64,000 nucleotides of DNA from Amoeboaphelidium protococcarum (taxonomy: Eukaryota > Aphelidiomycota > Aphelidea), in contig JALECJ010000258.1 in assembly GCA_023515745.1 (NCBI GenBank), positions 2,641,164 through 2,705,163 of the forward strand. The letters are read 5' to 3'. Of this stretch, positions 51,523 through 64,000 are shown one piece after another. A model generated the notes under the pieces. It was given only the letters and a program-made list of their open reading frames with translations, made no database searches and was not told the DNA's origin. The stretch's first letter is position 1, and every line of letters begins with the position of its first letter. The position numbers and the translations under genes are program-made.

Positions 51523-52266
51523 TCATGGTTCGCGCAGTTTTTGAATATTCTGCTTCACTTTAACAGTCATCTACTCTAGAATAAATTTGCGCATTAGCGA
51601 TATTTCAGATGGTGCTTTGATATTCTCCTACTTGATACTGGTCTACACTGTTACAGCTTCATTGTTCAGCTGAGCCTCTGATGCGGATTTCCCATTTCCG
51701 GCCATCATTTATTTGGCAGACGTTGGACGCGATGGAGGGAAAACCTTCTTTACAACAGATGATGATTATTGCTTCATAACTGGTGGAATCGCCGCTCGGA
51801 CGTGGTGAGCAAGTTTCATGAACGGATTATCTCTCACCTTACACAGCGATGAGCGATCAATCATGGATCCAGTATGATGCTCCACAACACGCTTTTCTGT
51901 AGCATTTTTAACAACGGCAGATTTCTATATAGCTTGGGAATTGGATTTCTCTGATTGAGTTGACAACTTGCAACCTTATGGCTCTTAATCTTTGACAATA
52001 AATGGATTATTCTTTACTGTGCCTTAGCGAACCAATTTCTCAACGACGGGGATGTCGCTCTTCTTTACTTATGCAGCATCTCCTGTTGAATCATCAAATT
52101 TCTAATCACTTTTTAGGAATGGATTAGATTTCAGGTTCTTTGAGATATCAGAACGCCTTAGAGATCCGACAGACTTCAATTTACTCGCCGGCTGTGAGAA
52201 AATGCCCAGAGTTTACTCGGCTCTTTTCTCGTGATTGTTAGCAATTACAGACTCCATTACTTGCAT
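51523..52266 (-). CDS. Small disordered protein with three NPF motifs
   Basis: A 247-aa intronless frame, ATG 52266 to TGA 51525-51523. Low complexity, rich in Ser, Lys, Gln and Asn. Three Asn-Pro-Phe tripeptides are spaced through the chain (SNPFLKS, NNPFIVKD, DNPFMKL), each in a similar charged context. NPF is the ligand of EH domains in endocytic proteins, so an endocytic adaptor or cargo-linker role is plausible. About 12 of 20 Gln codons are TAA or TAG. No folded domain is visible and I do not recognise a family. It is divergent from ArgRS. Confidence 0.65.
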
Positions 52267-52658
52267 ATAAATGATGATTTGTCAACTGATACTGAAAGCT
52301 AAAAACTATTCAATGCAATTATAAGTAAAAAATGACAAGATCCGGCCAAGATAATGCGCTGTGAACATTGTCCTCTTCATTGTTACCAAGACAACGCCTT
52401 TCTAGTAAATCAACCAATCAGTCAGCATAACGACCAGAAGATTCTCCATCACAGCATTAAGATCATTTCAGACCATAATCAACGTTTCACACAGAGCAAA
52501 CAATAACGTGAAACGATTTTAGAACGCGTTAAGGTTGAATTTCTATCATCTTTCGACGCGTCGTCTTTTCTTGCGGATTAATCTAAACACGGGCCTAATT
52601 CCATTCTTTCTTGGTGACTTTATCGACCGATTTCAAATCGTAATTAATGCTTAGGAGA
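52267..52658. promoter_or_regulatory. Divergent promoter between NPF protein and ArgRS with inverted CGTTTCAC/GTGAAACG pair
   Basis: 392 bp. CGTTTCAC at 52483-52490 and GTGAAACG at 52508-52515 form an exact inverted pair with a 17-nt spacer. The same octamer occurs in other promoters of this window. No gene seen. Confidence 0.45.
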
Positions 52659-55142
52659 ATGAGTGAGAAGGTTATATTTTAGTTCAATACCAAGACGGGT
52701 TTAAGTACTTCTTATGCTGTGGCTGCTCTGAGTGGTCTTCTTAGTACTAAGAATACTGAGAAGAAGGAGTTTATAGAGTTTAAAGTTAACAGTGATTTGG
52801 CATGTTGGGAGTTTAGTCCATTGTCTAGATCTCTGCCATCCGCGTTCTGCAATTAATCATCCATTATGAAGTATCTTGTGCGCGCTAATGCTGGCGTTTC
52901 TAGTCTTTATCCTTTGCATGAAGTTTAGAATGCCATCTAGATTGATCGTGCTCTAGATTTGTTGTCCACCGCGACTGAGTCTACTCTTGTATCAATCGTC
53001 GATCAATTGGTATCTGATGGTATCTTGAATGCAAAGAAAAATATAACCATTGCTGATGTGAGTGCATGGAGTCTTGTCAAGTCATCTGCCGTTGTTGATA
53101 AGCTACAAGGATCTTCCAAGGATTGGTTCTAGTCTGTTGATGCACGTCCACAATTTGTTGATGCTGTGAAAATAATCACCCATTTATGCTCTGCTTAACA
53201 AGTCACTGTACCTGCTACTACTGCTGCAGCTGCCGATGGAAAGTCCAAGAAGAAGGCTGAGAAACCATAAAAGATTGATCAATCTACTTAGTAAGAAGCG
53301 TCGCTACCCAGGGATATTTAGTTTGATATTTCTCACGTGTAATCTGCCGATTATGACCCTTTATCAGTTTTCAGATATGCGCTTGGTGTACAACTGTAGT
53401 AGTAGTTGGGAATTGACGCCAAGTTTGCTGCTCAGTCTCTTGAAATTGCCAAAGGTGGAAATGCTGCTGTTGCAGACTTTAGTGTTCCTATTCCAAAGCT
53501 GAGAATTAAAGGGAATCCTACCAAGATTGCTGCAGATGTCGCCGCCAACTTTAAAGTCGATGATGGATATGTTAGCAGTTTATCTAGTGACGGACCGTTT
53601 TTGTCTATCAAATTAGACAAGAAGAATCTGCTTAATTAGTTGATCAATGCTGTGCATACGAAGAAGGAGCAATTTGGACAGACCCCTTCACTGGAAGGGT
53701 AGACTGTTGTGGTGGAGTTTAGTAGTCCTAATATTGCAAAGCCGTTCCATGCTGGCCATTTGAGATCAACCATCATTGGTAACTTTGTTAGGAATATTGC
53801 CAAGGCTAATAGTGCCAAGACGCTGGCTATCAACTATTTAGGTGATTGGGGAAAGCAGTATGGATTGCTAGCTGTTGGATTTGAAAGATTTGGCAGTGAA
53901 GATGCTCTGAAATAGGATCCTATCAGACACCTGTTTGATATCTACGTCAAAATATCCAAGATGGCCAAGGAGGATGAATCGGTGAATGACGAAGCTAGAG
54001 CCTACTTTAAGCAGATGGAAGATGGTGATGAGAAGGCGCTGGCGTTATGGCGTCGCTTCCGTGCATTATCGATTGAAAAGTACAAGTAAATCTATGCTAG
54101 GCTTAATATCGAGTTTGACATTTACTCTGGTGAGAGTATGTATAGCACAGAGATGTAGGATGTTCTGGCTGAGATGAAGTCCCTCCAACTTCTGCAGGAG
54201 AGTGATGGCGCGTAGATTATTGATTTGAAGAAATTCAATATGGGTGCAGCTGTTATCTAAAAGTCTGACGGTACAACTTTGTACATCACTAGAGATATTG
54301 CCGCTGCACTGGCCAGGTATCGCGAGTATAAGTTTGACAAGATGATCTATGTTGTGGCCAATTAGCAAGAGTTACACTTTAGGCAGTTGTTTAAGACTTT
54401 GGAATTGGCTAAGCATCAGGACGTGTCAGAAAAGTGTCAACATATTGGATTTGGCCTGGTCAATGGTATGAGCACTAGGAAGGGTAATGTGGTATTCTTG
54501 GAAGATATTCTGGAGGAGTCCAAGTCTGTTATGTTGGCCAAGATGAAGGAGAACGAGACTGCGTTCAGCCGAATTGAGAATGTCGATTAAACTTCGGATA
54601 CCATCGGTTTGAGTGCGGTGTTTATCCAGGATATGGGCGGTAAGAGAGTCAAGGATTATGATTTCAATTGGGATAGAATGACCAGCTTTGAGGGAGACAC
54701 TGGTCCATACTTGCAGTATGCACATGCAAGATTGTGTTCTATTGAGCGTAACTTTATCAATTACTATCATAAGGATGTTTTGGGCACGCCGATAGAGTAT
54801 TTGGAGGCAACTTATTCTCCTCCCCTTCCTTTATCCGCTGGAATATTGGCTAAAGCTGATAGTCCTAAATTGCAAGATTTGGCGTTTATCCTCTCTCAGT
54901 TCCCAGAGTTGATCGCTGCCATTCCTTATCGCGGTTATGAGCCTTGTAATCTTGTGGTGTACCTGTTTGCTATCTGCCATAAGATTAGCTCGTGCTTGGA
55001 TGACGTTTATGTGATGGATACCTAGAACAAGGTTGCTGACAAGGAGATTTTGGTTGGAAGATTCTGGACTTATTGGGCCGCGCGTGTTGTACTTGGAAAT
55101 GGTATGAGACTGCTTGGATTGAGGCCTCTCACTAGAATGTGA
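52659..55142 (+). CDS. RARS1: Arginyl-tRNA synthetase, cytosolic, with GST-like N-terminal extension
   Basis: An intronless 827-aa frame. Residues 1-185 look like a GST-type domain ([42 protein letters not shown]), followed by a basic Ala/Lys linker. The class I core shows the Arg-specific N-terminal domain, the HIGH-type motif [15 protein letters not shown] near 364, [30 protein letters not shown], the KMSK-equivalent GMSTRKGN near 603, and a C-terminal ending [13 protein letters not shown]. It charges tRNA-Arg. GST-like extensions usually tether synthetases into multi-enzyme complexes; on ArgRS this is unusual (animal ArgRS carries a helical leader). Confidence 0.95.
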
Positions 55143-55424
55143 TTTTAAGGTTTCTGGGATTATTAATATGAAGTGAGCGATATAAATGTGGTCATCAGAA
55201 TATTGAAGCGACTTACTTTATTTTTAGTTCTTTAATGCTTGCTTTCAAAATATTGATGTATATAAATCCATTCTCATCTTTTTAGCAAAATCATTGGGAA
55301 GAGTGGTTAACAGATTTATAGTGTGGTCGAATTATAGAGCACTCTTAAATCATGGCACAAAGTCAACGTAATAGAATCTCTAAAATAGTACTTTATTCAA
55401 CATATCACATACAAAAATAGTGCT

Positions 55425-55862
55425 TCATACCACAAAACTGGTACCACATCCGCAAGTCTCTTTAACGTTCGGATTGTTAAATACAAATCCTGCACTCAGC
55501 TTGTCTTCTTTATAATCCATTTCACTTCCTATCACGGTCATGAGAGCGCGTCCTTCAATGAGGAGAGAGAATGGCGACTCTTTGACAATCTGCACCTCTT
55601 CATCGAAAGCCTCCTTCTTTGGAGTCCATTCCAGAGCATAAGCATTTCCACTGCAGCCTTTAGTCCTGAGGAATAGCTTTATGTATTTATGTCGCTATCC
55701 AATATCTTATTATTACAGTGACGTGGATGATTGGCCTTGTGAATTTTATCTCTCGTACAACGACTGTAATCGCTACTTAGCAGAGGGAGTTATACTTATG
55801 GGTGACCTCAAAGGAGGCTTTGGTACAGCGTTTCGTCCAACTGCTCTTACTACTGCATTCAT
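55425..55862 (-). CDS. ISCA1: Mitochondrial iron-sulfur assembly protein ISCA1 (A-type)
   Basis: A 145-aa intronless frame. A short basic presequence (MNAVVRAVGRNAVPKPPLRS) is followed by the A-type core: ISITPSAKQRLQSLY, LFLRTKGCSGNAYAL, SLLIEGRALMTVIGSEMDY, FVFNNPNVKETCGCGTSF. The three conserved Cys (GCSG and CGCG) that bind the cluster are all present. A Gln-rich insert (about 45-60, partly TAA/TAG) sits between the first helix and the G-C segment. The protein works with ISCA2/IBA57 in making [4Fe-4S] clusters. Confidence 0.95.
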
Positions 55863-56421
55863 TATATATAAAACGCAATCGGATTTTAGTAAAGAATATT
55901 AATGTTGATCTTTTATCAGCTGAATAAATAAACCGAGATCAAGAGAAAGAGAAGGAATGATCAATCAACTGAGTGCTTTAGATCAATCAGCATTTTACTG
56001 ATCTCTGGAATTTATGCAATTATAAGTTGTCAAACATTAGGAAATATCCGGCTCTCACTGCATACTTGTTTAATAATCATTTGATGAGGTCAAATTTGTA
56101 ATTGATAGTGCATTGATCGAACACTGGCAATGTACGCCGTAAAAGTACCACTAATCAACTGCTAACTTTAAACGCTCGCTTAGTCTCTATCAAGTCTTTG
56201 GGCAAATCTGAAGGCGCGCCTCATTTCAGAAATCTCACACGGCCGAAAAGTGAATTGCAAAAGACTTGCTCAAATGTACAGTACACACATACACAACTAG
56301 CCATACTCTTTACCTTAATCATAATAGAACAAAAACGGCAAAGGATGATGACAATAGAGAACTCAAAACAGCGCTTATTCAGAGAAAGTAAAAGTGAATT
56401 TACGTGTATTAAAATTCCAAA
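55863..56421. promoter_or_regulatory. Spacer between Ras 3' end and ISCA1 start
   Basis: 559 bp, AT-rich near ISCA1 (TATATATAAA at 55863-55872 on the plus strand). It includes the ISCA1 promoter on the minus strand. No supported frame or RNA gene. Confidence 0.4.
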
Positions 56422-57082
56422 TCACATCAGCACACACTTAAATTTTCTTGCAGGCTTGCTCGCAGCCACCTTCCCCTGCTAATTATCTTTATTAAAGCGT
56501 CTAATTTCCCTGACCAGACTGAAGAAAGCCTCATCAACGTTGATCTTACTCTTCGCACTAGACTCGATAAACTTGCACTGGAACTTCTTTGCCAAATCTC
56601 TACCCTCCTGACTGGACACCTGTCGTTCATTCTCCAGATCGCACTTGTTCGCCACAATAATAATCGGAAAGTAGTCTTTATCCTTCACTCTCAGAATCTG
56701 CTGGTGGAAGGTGGAGATCTCTTCAAAGGAGTTTCTGCTCGTTATACTGTACACACACAGGAAACCTTCACCGGTGCGCATGTACTGCTCTCTCATGGCG
56801 CTGTACTCTTCCTAGCCGGCGGTATCGAGCACATCCAGCAGAGCCACTTCATCGTCAATCACACACTGTTTGCGATAAGAGTCCTCGATGGTTGGATCGT
56901 ATTCATCAACGAAATGAGATTGAATAAACTGTATAGTTAATGCAGACTTTCCAACACCTACAGATAAAATTAATGGCGGTTATGACGAATATCAATATGG
57001 GCAATAATACTAATGTAAGCTTACCACCACCTCCAACTACCACAAGTTTATACTCTCTTAAAAACTAATTCTTTGCAGTCAT
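56422..57082 (-). CDS. RAS: Ras GTPase
   Basis: Exons 57082-57025 and 56957-56422 (67-nt intron within the P-loop codon, phase 1), 197 aa. P-loop [14 protein letters not shown]; switch [15 protein letters not shown]; switch [35 protein letters not shown]. It ends in the CAAX box CVLM after a basic stretch (KPARKFK), so it should be prenylated and plasma-membrane bound. The catalytic switch-II Gln (equivalent to Gln61, residue 68 here) is encoded by TAG at 56814-56812. The N-terminus is seven residues longer than human Ras. Confidence 0.98.
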
Positions 57083-57747
57083 TACTATTCGTACGTACGG
57101 CAAGAGTGGATATTATTCAGGAATTACCAACAGCGATTGAGCCGTAAATAAATTTAATAATAATCAAGGACAAATATAGACAATTTAATTAGCTACCAAT
57201 AGCAGATGAATGAGCGACAATATGATGTTTGTTGTCGCAGCAAGATGTTCTTCGCCTGGGTAGTGATGAGTGAATTGCTGAGCTAAATTTAACGATCCGC
57301 TTCAACACAGTGCAGAGAAAGAGAGAGAGAGAGTGAAAAGAGAGAGCGAGCAAAAGAGCGAGAGGGAAAAGCTCCTCCTTTTAGTTTGTGTGTTGCCGTT
57401 TGTCGTCGCTCTCTCGCCCCGTCCGTTGTCAGTCAAAGAAAGATCGCTTGATGCTTGATGCTCATGCGGCTAACAAAGATCAATCAAGAGAAAACTTTTT
57501 TGAGGATCAAGTCGAGCAGTCCGCAATAAGAGTAAATTTTTATTAGCGGCTGACACTGAGGAAAAATCATACAGATCCCCCTAGCATCAAGCATAAAGTT
57601 AACGCACTTGTCTTTGATTTAAGTGAACGCGAACATCAAAGTCACGCTAAAATCTTACTTAATCTTGCAAACAAAAATTGTATTAAAATAAAGAACATAG
57701 AACTCTATTTATACACTTATACTTCACACAGTGATGGCCAGCAACTT
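57083..57747. promoter_or_regulatory. Spacer between SmD3 3' end and Ras start, with GA-rich tract
   Basis: 665 bp. It contains a GA-rich low-complexity run at about 57313-57374 in the Ras upstream region (CT-rich on the Ras sense strand). No gene seen. Confidence 0.45.
57313..57374. repeat. GA-rich low-complexity tract
   Basis: An imperfect (GA)n run broken by AAA and C, ending GAGAGGGAAAAG. It lies about 250 bp upstream of the Ras start codon. Confidence 0.75.
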
Positions 57748-58095
57748 TCATTATCGGCCTTTGCTGAGACCTGTAGGGCCAATGTTATCGAAAATAGGAG
57801 ATGCACGCAGCATATCTGGAGCTATTATATACCGAACGTTACTACCTCGGATGAAGGCGTGTTCTATAATCTCTTTTCTACCATCTCTATGCGTCAACAA
57901 CACGCCATCAATAGACGGTTCTTTAGGAGGAGTTTACGCGGACTGAGTAGATGGAGGAGCTGCCACAAGTTGAATATTCATAGAATCCTCTGCATCATGT
58001 AATAATCCGCGATAAATTTCACCACTATTCAGCTCCACAGTCACAATATGACCAATACATTCATGCAATAGCTTTATAGGCACGCTCACTGACAT
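57748..58095 (-). CDS. SNRPD3: Spliceosomal Sm protein D3
   Basis: A 115-aa intronless frame. Sm1: [20 protein letters not shown], then [19 protein letters not shown]. Sm2: [20 protein letters not shown], then [15 protein letters not shown]. These match SmD3. An extra linker of about 20 residues ([20 protein letters not shown]) lies between Sm1 and Sm2, where the normal protein has only a few. The Arg/Gly-rich tail usual in SmD3 is reduced to GLSKGRQ. It belongs to the heptameric ring on U1, U2, U4 and U5 snRNAs. Confidence 0.9.
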
Positions 58096-58263
58096 TTTTA
58101 TAATAATTTCAAGATTCACTTTTACTGTAAAGAGTTCAATACTAAAGCTTGGGAAAAAAGAGAAAACACGACTTAACAAATACACAACTCGCAATATTTT
58201 ACTACAAATTTACTCATTATATCTGCAACGAATTAAAGTACAAGATGGTACAAATCAACTAAA

Positions 58264-59844
58264 TCATTCAGTCAGCTATTCAGATACATCCCCGCTGGTG
58301 TCGATAGTTACATACACGTCAGATCCGTATTAGCGCATAGATTCAACTCTAATATCGCCTCCCCAGTATTATGCGAAAGCCCGGGCAAGCTGGAGACCAA
58401 TCTTGAGCGGCGACTTTGACGATGCAGAGTGTCCTGCTTGATCTGCCGATGGAGATGAAGATGTATGAGAATCGGACAGTTTACCAAGTAATTTCGTGTC
58501 TTGCGGCATATCTAATCGCTTCTTCGTGATACTTTACACCTGGCTTTCATCAAAGTGTTTCAGCAGCTGATTATGATGACAAAACGACCATAAACTGGTA
58601 GTAATTGACTCGTTAGGCAGCACTTTCTACTCAAATCCTCCGCCGTGATCCGATATGCGAAATATAACCTGCCTAGTACTCGGAGCAGAGCTAACGCTAG
58701 GATTATATTCTGTATATCTCTAGTGCTGTTGCAGAGCTTCCCGTTATTTTCTCTGGTGATCCTATTCAATCTCTGGACATATAGTCACGTATATGTAGTC
58801 ACATTATTACTTTTTATTGAATAGAGTTGCCCAAAGAGCATTTTTGATCAGCTCAAACAGAATATACTCAATATGATCAGTGATGTACATGAATTTAGTG
58901 TCCAAATCACCATCGATCCTCACCTCCGGGATCTTATGAAATGATTAATGAGCAGAGTCCTCTAATTTCTACTAAAGCGACTCTATCGCCAACTAACTAC
59001 ATTACTTTACAACATCCACTGCAGATATATCAGGTTATACAATACCAAAACCATCACTTTCACTCAATTCCTCTCCGCTGAGTTCCCTCAAATAATCTTT
59101 ACTACGGATAATATGTTACTCAGCCAGAACTCTTCGACCAATTCGTGTCTTTAGCAGATCATTAACAAATCTATCCATTTAACTCACTTGAATGAAAGGT
59201 CCCTATTACAGTGTATTCTAAGATTTCTGGGGATCATCCCGCAGTGATAAAGCTCTGAACGAAGCTCCGCATTCAATGATACCAGCTGCCAAGTTCGGAA
59301 TAGCCACTTCATGCATCTTTAATAATCGCTGCAACAAATCGCAAAACTATACATTATCATCCAGCGTCTTTATATTGTACTTAAAAAGGGCTTTATTAAC
59401 ACCAAGATTTTAATCATGACTTTCCAGACATTAAGGACGAGCATCCACACTCAATATTTAATCGAATCCCGTGCTCAGCTGCTCAAACGCTTCAAAGTAC
59501 AAGCCATACACCAGATTAATCCTCGGATTCCTCCCAACGATGAACGGTAAAGTCTAATGAAAATCTCTTAAACGATGAGCCAATCTGATGCAAAGCTCTT
59601 TTCTAACATAGTTTGCGCTGCCAATAATCTTGTTCAGCGTCAGGTGGCGCGAGTAAAGGGACAATCGATTCAGAGTTAGGACATCTGGAGTGTGCTGCAA
59701 GAATGGCGCAATATTATAGGACTTGTAGAATTTGGACTAATCGCTCGCAAATACACTGCCAGTACCATACTGACGATATGCATTATTTCTATTATACTTA
59801 TTATGGTACAGGTGACTGCTAGACAATCGATATATAGGCCGCAT
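58264..59844 (-). CDS. BCKDK: Mitochondrial BCKDH/PDH kinase family protein
   Basis: An intronless 526-aa frame with a mitochondrial-like leader (MRPIYRLSSSHLYHNKYNRN). The N-terminal four-helix domain shows YVRKELCIRLAHRLRDF and LPFIVGRNP. The ATPase domain shows FELIKNALWAT (N box), RISDHGGGF (G1 box), PLKIGLQLARAFAQYWGGDI (G2) and GSDVYV. These kinases inactivate branched-chain ketoacid or pyruvate dehydrogenase by phosphorylation. LPFI-G-NP and the overall spacing resemble BCKDK slightly more than PDK. Several Ser/Gln inserts make it longer than the usual 410 aa. The co-occurrence with an SLC25A44-like carrier would fit branched-chain amino-acid use. Confidence 0.87.
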
Positions 59845-59967
59845 GATTTTCACGACAGTGTTGAAGAGAAAGAAGAAACGACGTGAGGCTGAAACTAAGA
59901 AAATTCAACGCCAAAAATTAAATCGAAACTTCTGCTTCTACTCATGGTAAGGATTGTATTTACATCA

Positions 59968-62404
<2,437 letters not shown>

Positions 62405-63720
62405 GTCGAGATAGATATCGCGTATTTAGATAACAAAGTCCATACGTATATTTATAGCCTTTTCATTAACAACAAGTACATCTTTGCTGATTTCAATTTT
62501 AATTTATTTTAATCGCCCAGTTATCATACGGAGTAGAATGAGTTAAACTTGAAAGTAATATACTGCATGATGTGTAATTTCTAATGAATTTACTATTGAG
62601 TTCTATCCTGCCATATGGCGTCTCAATGGTTGCAATTTACATTATCGGAATTTCTTTTATACCGAGATTAAGACTGAAGTTTGAGTGTTAAGACACTATA
62701 ATTATCAGAACTAATAATTGAGTCTCTTCCGAGTCGTATTTGACTTAATAGATAGAAGGTGCAAGATTAGAGGTAACAGTTTACCTACAATGATTGCAAT
62801 GAAAGCGTGCAACAGTGGTGTCAACTGACTACTCTCATAACAACTAAAATGTAAATTCACTTTTACGTATTACGATGAAATATTTTTTAAGCAACAAATG
62901 ACACAGTATATATAGTGTTGCCACCGAGCCTCGACATTATTAAACGCGTCCTAAATTGACCTCCAATATCTGTTATGTGTTCAAATTCTACTATGTGCAT
63001 CAATTCACTCTACAGTAAGCTGCTCGTTTCAACTTCTTTCTAGCTTATTCAGCTTTTGATAAATCAAAACTCTCTCTACTTTCCTTACAGCTTTCTAGTT
63101 ATTATAATTATCCCGTTTAACTACTAATGAAGCGCTGTTGACTGACAACAGTGCCTTAATCAAACATATACCTCGTCTCCTCCATTGCGTAACGAATTTA
63201 AGTTTCTCCTTAAGGAATGTTATGCACATTCCTGTGGGCACTATGGTCAGCAACTAGAAAGTTAGCACTCAATTGAATTGATAATGTGTTTTGCACGCAA
63301 CAATATCTCACTAAGATTGGAAATTCAACACCATACATAGTCTTGATCACACGGTAGATCACCAGGTAATTTCCATTAACAATCGCGTTCGCGTATTTAA
63401 ATGTGAAACGACAGTTGATTCCCTTCACTTCATCTGCTTTCGTGCCTCTTTGTTACTGTCTGAAGACTTTCTTCCAAAGTCGTCAGATTCACGGCTTTAA
63501 CACCGTAAATTGAACGTAACCACACGAATAATCCTGCATGGCAACGGAAAGGCCGGCTTGTTGCGATTGCTTCTGTTTGTTTGTTCCATCCCATCGTGCG
63601 AATAGTCTTTTGCAGGTTCATTTAGCTTTCTTTCTCCTTCGGCCGATTCTGTTTCTCTCTCCCTTTTGTTTATTGAATCTACTACGGTACTCTATCCGAT
63701 ATACAAGAAAGAGCTTAATA
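62405..63720. other. Long intergenic region between the kinase and the SLC44 gene
   Basis: About 1.3 kb with no recognisable gene. Frames of 60-70 codons occur on the minus strand (63210-63621) but resemble no family and are interrupted by TGA. One GTGAAACG octamer lies at 63403-63410. GTTCAAATTC at 62979-62988 looks like a tRNA B box but has no fitting T stem. It probably carries both genes' promoters. Confidence 0.45.
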
Positions 63721-64000
63721 ATGTCTTAGCAGTATCCTCCGCAGTATTAGTAGCAATACGGTAGTTATTCGCAGCCTCCTTAGTAGCCAATGTACCCGCC
63801 TTAGGATGGGTTTGATAAATAGTCTGGTCCTTATGGTTATTCACCATAATCAGGGGACAACAAGTAGCAGTAGTATGGATCTACTAATCCGCTGGGTCCG
63901 AACGGCGGTGCTCCTAGTGGTGATTCGGCTGGAAGACTTTAGCCTACTTCTCGCTATCCTGATCTGTGGGCTACCATATTGTTTGCCGTTCACTTATTGG
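63721..64000 (+). CDS. PNS1: Choline transporter-like protein (SLC44/Pns1), N-terminus only
   Basis: The frame runs off the right edge. The first 75 residues are Gln/Tyr/Pro/Gly-rich (MSQQYPPQYQQQYGSYSQPP), with TAG/TAA used for many Gln. They are followed by RYPDLWATILFAVHLL, which matches the start of helix 1 in Pns1/SLC44 (Y-x-DLWAxILFxxHL). Family members are 10-span transporters of choline-like compounds. The ATG at 63721 gives the expected N-terminus; the frame is open upstream to 63538 but that part is hydrophobic and unlike the family. Confidence 0.8.

Noticed and set aside
62979-62988. tRNA B-box-like GTTCAAATTC in the long intergenic region.
   Set aside because: No complementary T stem, A box or acceptor stem at the right spacing.
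63210-63621. Two minus-strand ORFs of 63-72 codons in the kinase-SLC44 gap.
   Set aside because: Different frames, no recognisable motif and broken by TGA; chance frames in a single-stop code are expected to be longer than usual.
63538-63720. In-frame upstream extension of the SLC44 protein.
   Set aside because: The added 61 residues are hydrophobic and Cys-rich, unlike SLC44 N-termini, whereas ATG 63721 starts the expected Gln/Tyr-rich region.

Overview
The window is nuclear DNA of a single-celled eukaryote that reads TAA and TAG as glutamine and uses TGA as its only stop. In-frame TAA/TAG fall where conserved proteins need Gln, for example ubiquitin Gln31 and the catalytic switch-II Gln of a Ras GTPase. 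All complete genes I could close end in TGA. Read with the standard code, most genes look shattered. Read with the Gln code, 37 protein genes appear, plus one gene-like stretch that I could not assemble. Introns are short (48-120 nt, GTAAGT-like donor, TGTAG-like acceptor), with one exception of 291 nt. Genes are packed tightly on both strands. The tandem-duplicated phosphofructokinase of about 990 aa with an N-terminal extension is the fungal type, and Ysc84-, FYV4- and Exo70-like proteins also point to Opisthokonta/Holomycota. FIBP, SLC25A44 and CSA homologues suit a deep-branching relative of Fungi. An aphelid-like organism is my guess, not a demonstrated identity.

Layout. 0.7-4.7 kb: FIBP homologue and delta-COP. 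5.2-13.3 kb: an island of three type II membrane-anchored glycosyltransferases (two paralogous GT2+GT4 fusions around a divergent hybrid enzyme), with an imperfect 88-bp tandem duplication carrying two TATA boxes in the shared promoter. 13.6-21.6 kb: NDUFAF6, phosphofructokinase, ubiquitin-L40, Ysc84-SH3, mS41 and CK2-beta. 21.7-34.7 kb: peroxisomal ABCD transporter, an unknown membrane coiled-coil protein, Exo70, BAR-SH3 protein, RING-H2 ligase, PAS-kinase-like kinase and 3-ketoacyl-CoA reductase. 34.8-48.8 kb: CSA, SLC25A44, an LRR protein, vacuolar amino-acid transporter, DHHC acyltransferase, an unknown helical gene region with a frame break, MATE transporter, uridine kinase and F-box/LRR protein. 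49-64 kb: mitochondrial Hsp70 with a C/D-box snoRNA in its intron, an NPF-motif protein, ArgRS, ISCA1, Ras, SmD3, BCKDK/PDK-like kinase, an AMPK-related kinase and the start of an SLC44 transporter.

There are no operons; genes are single units, often sharing short divergent promoters. Functional themes are membrane traffic (delta-COP, Exo70, BAR-SH3, Ysc84, NPF protein, Ras, DHHC), mitochondrial biogenesis (Hsp70, ISCA1, NDUFAF6, mS41, BCKDK, SLC25A44) and surface glycosylation. The most notable observations are the recoded genome with invariant sites encoded by TAA/TAG, the intronic snoRNA predicted to target the ribosomal P-loop guanosine, and the glycosyltransferase island.
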